From: Zygnema cylindricum
Lineage: Eukaryota; Streptophyta; Zygnematophyceae; Zygnematales; Zygnemataceae
Direction of reading: 5' to 3'
Assembly: GCA_037447655.1 (NCBI GenBank)
Contig: JBBHKE010001304.1
Location: forward strand, 7,501 to 40,787
Length of the DNA: 33,287 bases
Translations under genes and position numbers: made by a program
Part shown: piece by piece, positions 27,115 through 33,287 of the stretch
Layout: each line of letters begins with the position of its first letter
Position numbering within the stretch: position 1 is the first letter of the stretch
The notes under the pieces: generated by a model
The model's database searches: none
Told to the model about the DNA's origin: nothing
Seen by the model: the letters and a program-made list of their open reading frames with translations, nothing else

Positions 27115-27663
27115 AAGACATCTTTGTGAGTTGGTTATTTACTTGTCTTTCTTGAAGTCGTTTACTACTTCTTCTTCCCCCTTCAAAATCAGACTCCGGT
27201 ATAGAATGCATCCTTAGGTTTCATTTAGGAAGATTTTCATCTTTCCTATCTTCCAATTCTGGTGTCTTATCAAGTTCCTCATCGGTTTCCACTTCGTATT
27301 GTAGCGTGCCTCGGATGTTGTCGTTTCCTCCTCCTTTGGTAGATATGCAAATTTTTCTTTTTCTCCATCCTCCTTCTCTTCAAAGTCAAAGTCAGAAAAC
27401 TGATCTGTTTCAAATCTGATTTTGACTTCCTCATTATATTTGAATGGATCAATGGACTTCTCTTCATTCATCACCACTATGTGTTTTACCAAAATTATAT
27501 CTCTCTTTTTCAAGTCATACTCCCGGTATCTTTTTGTGCTCTCATCATATCCTACAAGATATTCTGGTTTCCCTCTTCCCTCTAACTTCCATTTAGTCTT
27601 ATCGGAATCCAAACTGCAGACTTGACTTCCGAACACTCTTAAACTAGACAAATCAGGCTTTCT
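27115..27663 (-). pseudogene. pol: Element 3 integrase C-terminal region
   Basis: The frame at 27214-27651 reads SSLRVFGSQVCSLDSDKTKW and later GYDESTKRYREYD and DPFKY, matching copia-1 at about residues 750-830. After a frame change the match continues (a SILYRS-like start, then GEEEVVNDFKKDK) to the equivalent of the copia-1 stretch just before RT. The match then ends abruptly at LTR-E. It follows the integrase core without a gap but after a stop. Confidence 0.75.
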
Positions 27664-28290
27664 TCATGTCCACCTCTCATACAGAGTTTCCTTCTTATTT
27701 GCTGAAGTAAGGACTCTATTTTTGATGAAATTAGCATAGTTCATAGACTCACCCCATAATTGCAACCCTATCCTCTTATCAGTTAACATACTTCTGGACA
27801 TATCTTCTAAGGTTCTATTCACTCTGTCTGCTACTCCATTTTGTTCCGGATTATAGGGAACAGTTTTCTCATGATGAATTCCTTTTTCTTTAAGATATTC
27901 TTCAAATTCCTTTGAGGTGTATTCTTTCCCATTAACACTTCTTATCTCTTTTATTGAGGTTTCATGTAATTTTTCACTCCATACTTTAAACTCTTTGAAA
28001 CATCTTAATACCTCTGACTTATGTCTAAGAAAGTATACCTTCATGTATTTAGACCAATCATCTTTGATGGTTAACATCCATCTCTTCCCCCCATGTGAAG
28101 CATACCTAGCTGGTCCCCAAACATCAGTATGAATTAGATCCAATACTTTCTCTCTCCTAAATGTGGTTGCCTTTGGAAATGGAAGTCTATGAATCTTCCC
28201 TTGGGCACATCCACTACAATCATCAAAGGACTTATCATCCTCAAAAGTAATACCCTCCATTATTCCCTTTTACTTCATTTTCTTTAGTCT
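27664..28290 (-). pseudogene. pol: Element 3 integrase zinc-binding part and core
   Basis: DDCSGCAQGKIHRLPFPKA carries the CxxC half of the HHCC motif. The core has LIHTDVWGPA (first Asp kept). RSVNGKEY has the second catalytic Asp changed to Val, and NGVADRVNRTL has the catalytic Glu changed to Asp. The integrase is therefore inactive even within its long open frame (27664-28260). Confidence 0.85.
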
Positions 28291-28955
28291 ATCTAGATGC
28301 ACATGCCCCAACCTTTTGTGCCAAAGCATCATCTCATTTGCACAAGAGTAGAGAACACTCTTTTCATTGCAAAGAACAATTCTGAAAACATCCCTTGACT
28401 GCCCTTCTAAGCTATGAAATAAACCTCAAAGCTTGTTGTGAAGATTCCTTTCCTAATTTCTGTTTCAAACTCCTTTTCATCTAGGACAGCTGTTGAGACT
28501 AAGTTCTTGCTTAGAGACTTGGTTCTTGCTAAGCTGTGGAATGTAAAGAACGTCTGAGATTGTTACAATTGAGGCCTTTCCATCAACTAAAACCTTCAAG
28601 TCAACAGTTCCAACAAGACTTGTGGTTTCTACTCTACCATCTCCGTACTCTATTTCAACTGTTGGGATCTTTCTCAGTTTAGTGAACCACCTCTTATCTT
28701 TGCACATATGCATTCAGGCCCATGAGTTTATGATCCACCCATCCTCGGGTGGATCCCTCTTACCTCGGAAAGCACACTTTTGTCTCTGTGGAATATCGAC
28801 ACGCTTTTCAGTGGTTTTTGGATTAAGAAGAAGCTCCTCAATCACCGCTTCCTGTTCGGTTTCTTCGTCCTCTTCCTCATCATGAACTTGAGTCAATAAA
28901 GCCTTTTTCTTTCCTCCATCCTTTGAGGTTCCTTGTCCATCTTTCAGTCAAAGAT
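28291..28955 (-). pseudogene. pol: Element 3 protease and pre-integrase region
   Basis: IPQRQKCAFRGKRDPPEDGW precedes INSWA, where copia-1 has IDSGA, so the catalytic Asp and the Gly are both lost. A stop follows, then MHMCKDKRWFTKLRKIPTVE and DVLYIPQLSKN in the frame at 28477-28713. Frame breaks near 28480 and 28400 separate this from the WHKRLGHVH-like segment near 28300. Confidence 0.8.
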
Positions 28956-29961
28956 CTACAAGTTTGACACAATCTGCCATATAGTGTGCCGGTTTCTTGC
29001 AGAAGTGACATAATCCTCCTCGAGAAGTTCCTCTCCCCTATCTATCAAATCTACCACCTCCTTGTCCTCTTCCACCAAAGTTTCGATAGGGATCTTTCCC
29101 TCTCTCCTCATCATGCTTCCGCCAATCAGCTCGTGCAGACAATGCTCGAACACTTGGACTCCCTCTCCTAAGCTCTATGGCGCTTTCTTTCACTAAAATC
29201 ATTCCCACTGTGTCATCCCAATTCCCATTGCTATCTCCTTTGTCCTGCAATCGGTTAATGATATTCTCATACTCTTCAGGTAGTTTCATCATTAATGTAT
29301 TCACTCTTTGTCTCTCAGACCATGAGTTACCTGCACTCTCTAGCTCTCCAAACAATGCACCTAAATCATTGCAATAATTATTCATGCTTCCTCCCTCATA
29401 AGTATAAGCTGCGATCTTATTTTGTGCCAACTGTTGTTGCTGCAATGATCCACTCTTATATTTGTTAACTAGTGATATCCAAATCTGAGATGAAGATTTG
29501 ACATGCATAAGGGGAATAGCAATGCTCTTTGCTACACTTTTAAGAATTAAGAGCTTAGCAACCTTCGCTTTGTAGTTCCACTTTTCATACTCTAACTTGT
29601 CGGTATGAACCCTTGTCAACGTTGTAGGTGGTGCTGGTGCCTGTATCGCCTTCGACAATGGTATCACTTGAGTTGCAACTCCTCCTTTTTCTCCTTCCAT
29701 GACAATCTCCTCTCCTTCCTCATCTTCATCCTCGGTGATGGTGGCAGCAGTTCTAGCTACTATAGTGACGGAGGTGCCAGAAAAACGTGTCCCTCCAAAC
29801 CCAGGAGGAGGTGGGCATCAAATTTGTTCAGACACTATGCCCCATAGATGCTTCTCAAATAGTTCTCCCTCCATCATCATTTCCCAATATAAAAATTTTG
29901 ATCCATCAAATATGGGTACCTTAGAGGGTGGGCCCATAACCTGAAATTATGTGGTCTCCAT
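28956..29961 (-). pseudogene. gag: Element 3 Gag
   Basis: The conserved start ATG (29961-29959) again lies 20 nt inside the LTR, but codon 5 is a stop (TAA). The primer-site-encoded VMGPPS and the VPIFDG block follow. Gag continues in the frame 29700-29038, with YCNDLGALFGELESAGN and MMKLPEEYENIINRLQ matching copia-1. The zinc knuckle CHFCKKPAHYMADC (about 29010-28969) keeps its four ligands. Several other stops and a frame change near 29040 show decay. Confidence 0.8.
29927..29941 (-). other. Half-tRNA primer-binding site of element 3
   Basis: GGTTATGGGCCCACC on the minus strand, with no change from copia-1 although the neighbouring Gag is decayed. It abuts the LTR end at 29942. Confidence 0.85.
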
Positions 29962-30807
29962 TGACCCACAGAATGAGCACCCTATGTAAAGCCTCTAGGA
30001 TAATATTCGCCCCTTCCAATTTCTCACTGAAAATGCGCCGCCCAGGCACAAAAATATTCTGACCACCCTCATCCCTGTGAGGACAAGACTACTTTGAGTC
30101 AAACGCAAAAAGAATCACTGAATTTGCTCCCCTGAGCAGTAAGTTATGGCTGGTCAAAGATGACCTTTATAGTTACAAGCTCTCTGAGAGAGAGGTCCCT
30201 AAATATCACTCTCACGACTACCTACTACTTAACCCTAGTCCAATAGGAACACTATATAGTACAAGAAGGTACAATGGGCGATGCACTTATTGTACGGCCA
30301 TTGTACGACAAGGTCTACAAGGTGACACCTGTCAAATCGGGAGCCATGGTTCCTCCTCCCATCTTCTCCGGTATCAAATAATGTGGCGCCACGTGGCACA
30401 GCGTGATGCTATCTCCGTATGCCGCCAAAAGCTCACTTCGCGTGGCGGCTATAATGCCGGCCGTCCGATCAAAACATATTTTACACGGTTCAGATTCGCG
30501 TACATGCATGAATTGTTCTTATTCGTTAGTCTTGTGTTAATTAGCTGTCGCGTTAATGTTTATATATCTTTGAAACCCGTCACGTGTATCGTTTCGGTAA
30601 TGCCTTAGTGATAAAGACGTACGACTATATAGACATTCGCAGACATTGGTTCAAATTTGGAACTAGGCACCATTTTGGTAAAATATCCTCTACTTCTAAA
30701 TCTGCCTTCTAAATATCGCGGCAGCCATGGCGTGCCTTTTATCCTCACTCTCTCTTTAAAGTGGAAATAAATTAGAGAATTGAACTATTAATTACCTCTT
30801 TTCAACA
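29942..30807 (-). repeat. Element 3 5' LTR (LTR-C)
   Basis: On minus it begins TGTTGAAAAGAGG at 30807 and ends TTTCA at 29942, 866 bp, shorter than the other copia LTRs here. It shares the AGCCATGGC-type block, a TATA at 30166-30171, CCACGTGGCA near 30390 and a tRNA-like segment (about 30597-30672 on plus). The right flank is GGTGC; the partner duplication is not in the window. Confidence 0.8.
30597..30672 (+). other. tRNA-like segment in LTR-C
   Basis: GGTTCAAATTT near 30648-30658 matches the B-box pattern with one or two differences. It is followed by GGAACTAGGCACCA, which looks like a tRNA acceptor 3' strand. Orientation relative to the LTR is the same as in the other copies. Confidence 0.45.
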
Positions 30808-31640
30808 GGTGCAATATATCGAGGCCTTTGACCGATCGATAATTGATATATCAAATATCGAACATATCGCGATATGATTTTACCCGATACTCAACATTAC
30901 TAAAAACCATAAAAAAAACCCTAATGACTTTGTTTGACTACTTGATGTACAATTATCAATGTGGATAACTCTAACTCGAACAAGAATACTATTTGCTCAT
31001 TACACAATTCGTCTTACCAGACTGATTGACTCGTTAATTGTGCAAAGCATAATCGCCTAAACCATGTCCACTCTCACCACATACACAAATATCAAACACA
31101 AAACTACTAAACAATCATGTCAACGCCCAACAAGACACCTTCAATGAAAATATAATCATGCGTTAGACTTGAGACACACGAGTAGAATCTACGCACCAAA
31201 CAACTTCTATACACTAAACTAACCGTACAAAACACTAAAATAACATATTGACGCAAACCCAAACACCAATTCTCATAATACACACTAACTTTCCTTTGCC
31301 TCTCATTATACGAATCTTATTATATGTCACAACAAACTTAGCTTTGATCGACCACTAGCAAAATCATCATCCATTGCAAATTTCGTCAACATATCTCCAA
31401 CTTTCTCAACTGTAGGTGCAACTTTGATTCCTTAGCGGTTAGCAATTCCCTGACAAAACACCATTAGATACCTTGGTGTTTCATACATCTATGAAACTAG
31501 AGATTCTTAACTAATGTACTCATAATACCAGAGTAAATCTTCATAAAACCAATTAATATTCCCAATTTGCCTAATATCCCTTTCACCCACACTGAAGCTT
31601 TCACAGCATGAATGCCACTGTCGGTTGAAGTCGGTAACTC
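30808..31640. other. AT-rich non-coding DNA, nothing recognised
   Basis: About 830 bp without a convincing gene. The first 80 bp contain several ATATCGATA-like self-complementary words. No repeat partner was found elsewhere in the window. Confidence 0.5.
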
Positions 31641-31642
31641 TA

Positions 31643-31870
31643 CCAAAGTACACCGCTAATTGTTATTAGTGTTAAAGTTGTTTTCGCCACTTAAAACATC
31701 TTTTCTACGTGCACACTTGCCAGATCGTCAATCGAAGACTGTCTATAACAAGGTGAGAATATCCCTTTCCAATAGCAACCATCGGATTGATAACCCGACA
31801 AGTGTGCATGAAGAAAAGATGTTTTAAGTGGCGAAAAAACTTTATCACTTATAACGAATAGCAATGAATG
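31643..31870. mobile_element. MITE copy 3, long hairpin
   Basis: The arms at about 31676-31720 and 31797-31840 are inverted copies; GCCACTTAAAACATCTTTTC is answered by its complement at about 31813-31832. The outer ends (GTACACCGCTAAT on the left, CGAATAGCAATG on the right) are diverged forms of the MITE copy 2 termini. No clean TA duplication remains. It belongs to the same family as 1-160 and 1640-1865. Confidence 0.65.
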
Positions 31871-33237
31871 ACTCAACCGAAAAACAAAAGTGAAACTAGA
31901 CCCAACCTTTTTAGAATATAAGTTTATGCCCAGCCTTCGTCACAATACATTTAACAATTTATCGTTCCTTCGAACCAAAAAATAGAATTCCCTAACTTAA
32001 GGTACCAACCAAGTAATTCAAAATTGGTTTAACGGCTCCCCAAAGTATCTTCTTTGAGCCTCAAAATATCTTTAAAGACTGAGACTACAACAAAATTATT
32101 GGGCCTCGTCCCAACACTCAATTATGAGATGAGAGGATCGATATCACACACAAAAGTCATAATCGAATTGATATAGAATAAGGATAACTCCAACGAGAGA
32201 TCCTTAGGAGATCGTGAAAAATGATTATATTTGCATCGAAGTTTTCTCCAACCACAACCATCTCTATCTATTTTTTACTCACTCCCTCTATCTTCTTGAT
32301 ACTTTAAATAGGAAACCTCTGCCTAACATTGTCCTGTTACCCCTTACAGCGGTTAAAAAATTAAACCCTTAAGTTATTAAACAATTAAAACGATTTAAAC
32401 ATTGACCGTGATTGGAAAGAAAATAGACTACGGTTGAAAAAAATGACACCCGGAAAACGTGGACGAGGTTTTTTCTGGAGAAAGTAGGGTTTTTTAGGAT
32501 ATACGGGTCCATATCTTTAAATATCCTCCCTTCTCTCTTCCTTCATCTTTCCTATCCTCTCTCCTCCCCTTTCCTTTCCCATCTCTCCTCCCCCCCTTTT
32601 CAGCAAGCGACTCATGAATTTTATCTTTATTTCTTTTTTGTCACGTTGTACGGTAAATTTCTGTCTTTTCTATCATTGTATGAAAATCGCTGAAAAAAAA
32701 CAAAAAAAAAAACGATCGATTTTGATCTTATGATACTTGTTTTTTTTTCATGAATAATATGAAGGCATAGAGAGAATAATAATGATAAAAAAAAAATAAA
32801 ATGAATTATAAATGGAATTTTACATTATATTAATAAAAACAAAACAAAAAGGAAAACAGAACTAATGATATTAAAATAAGCAGTTTAAAACAAAAGAAAA
32901 AAGAGAGAACATAAAGGAGGTAAAAGCAAAATGTGGAAAAACATTTAAAAAAAAAATACAAAATAAATAAAAAAATAAAATAAATAATTTATAATAATAG
33001 AAGGGATTTACAACGGTTCCAACATATAGGATTTTTTTTTTTAATGTTTCACAAAATTGACAAACATATTTTGATGTTTTCCAAAATCGTTAAAATTTTA
33101 GTTGATGTTTAATAAAGATTATAAAACTTTTTTTTTTCAACTTTTCACAAAAATATAAACTTTTTTTAAATGTTTTACAAAAATAATTTAAAAACAACCT
33201 ATTAACAAAATCATAAAAAAATAAAAAAGAAAAAAAG

Positions 33238-33272
<35 letters not shown>

Positions 33273-33287
33273 AGCAAAAAAAAAAAT
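31871..33287. other. AT-rich low-complexity DNA ending in poly(A)
   Basis: No gene recognised. A C/T-rich tract covers about 32520-32600. From about 32690 the sequence becomes very A-rich, ending with an uninterrupted A run of over 30 bases (about 33238-33270) and a second short run at the window end. It may be simple repeat expansion. Confidence 0.5.

Larger units (their letters stand above)
27113..30807 (-). mobile_element. Copia element 3: 5' LTR plus truncated gag-pol
   Basis: On minus the order is 5' LTR (30807-29942), half-tRNA primer site (29941-29927), Gag, zinc knuckle, protease and integrase. The coding match to copia-1 stops at about 27115, where LTR-E of element 2 begins. RT, RNase H and the 3' LTR are missing from the window. 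The LTR-E junction therefore marks an insertion into, or recombination with, element 3. Confidence 0.8.

Noticed and set aside
22859-30807. One large copia element with three LTRs
   Set aside because: There are two separate primer sites (25918 and 29927) and two gag copies, and the LTRs belong to different subtypes.
1-33287. CRISPR array or bacterial operon
   Set aside because: There are no regularly spaced short repeats; the LTR elements, MITEs and plant-type primer sites are eukaryotic.

Overview
This window is a stack of nested mobile elements. I see no convincing host protein gene, rRNA gene or functional tRNA gene. A green-plant host is the best guess. Three Ty1/copia elements carry a primer-binding site that, from memory of the family, matches the anticodon arm of the plant-type initiator tRNA-Met (GTGGG stem rather than the animal CTGGG), and their Gag proteins are plant-like. 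The dense nesting suggests a large repeat-rich plant genome. I cannot name the species.

Layout. 1-1922: a TA-target MITE family with long inverted arms, one copy split by a second terminal-inverted-repeat element. 1923-3391: no gene recognised, probably the 5' part of the next element. 3392-22858: a decayed Ty3/gypsy element, the backbone of the window. It holds a Pro/Ser-rich gag, capsid, zinc knuckle, aspartic protease, a cytosine-5 DNA methyltransferase (17482-18467), reverse transcriptase, RNase H and integrase. Its 3' end is lost at 22858. It was hit by three later insertions: copia-1 (4754-11102, target duplication ATCAC), solo LTR-A (16266-17444, CCTAA/CCCAA) and solo LTR-D (20049-21342, TACAC). 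22859-27112: copia element 2 on the minus strand, a gag-only derivative with unlike LTRs. 27113-30807: copia element 3 on the minus strand, a 5' LTR plus gag-PR-IN relic cut off by element 2. 30808-33287: AT-rich, gene-poor DNA with one more MITE, ending in a poly(A) run.

The main finding is the methyltransferase. Its motifs lie in the canonical order (I, IV with Pro-Cys, VI with Glu-Asn-Val, VIII, X). It is in the same reading frame as the upstream protease, and its C-terminal part is in the same frame as the upstream end of the reverse transcriptase. It therefore looks like a built-in domain of the retrotransposon polyprotein and not a neighbouring gene. All gypsy domains are now dead: stops, frameshifts, and altered protease and RT active-site motifs.

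The second finding is the copia design. The gag start codon lies 20 nt inside the end of the LTR, and the next 15 nt are a half-tRNA (anticodon-arm) primer-binding site that is itself translated. The pol stop lies 13 nt before the 3' LTR. Copia-1 is young: its LTRs differ by about 6 substitutions and one 3-nt T-run change over about 1 kb, and its only obvious coding lesion is a one-base deletion near 9286.
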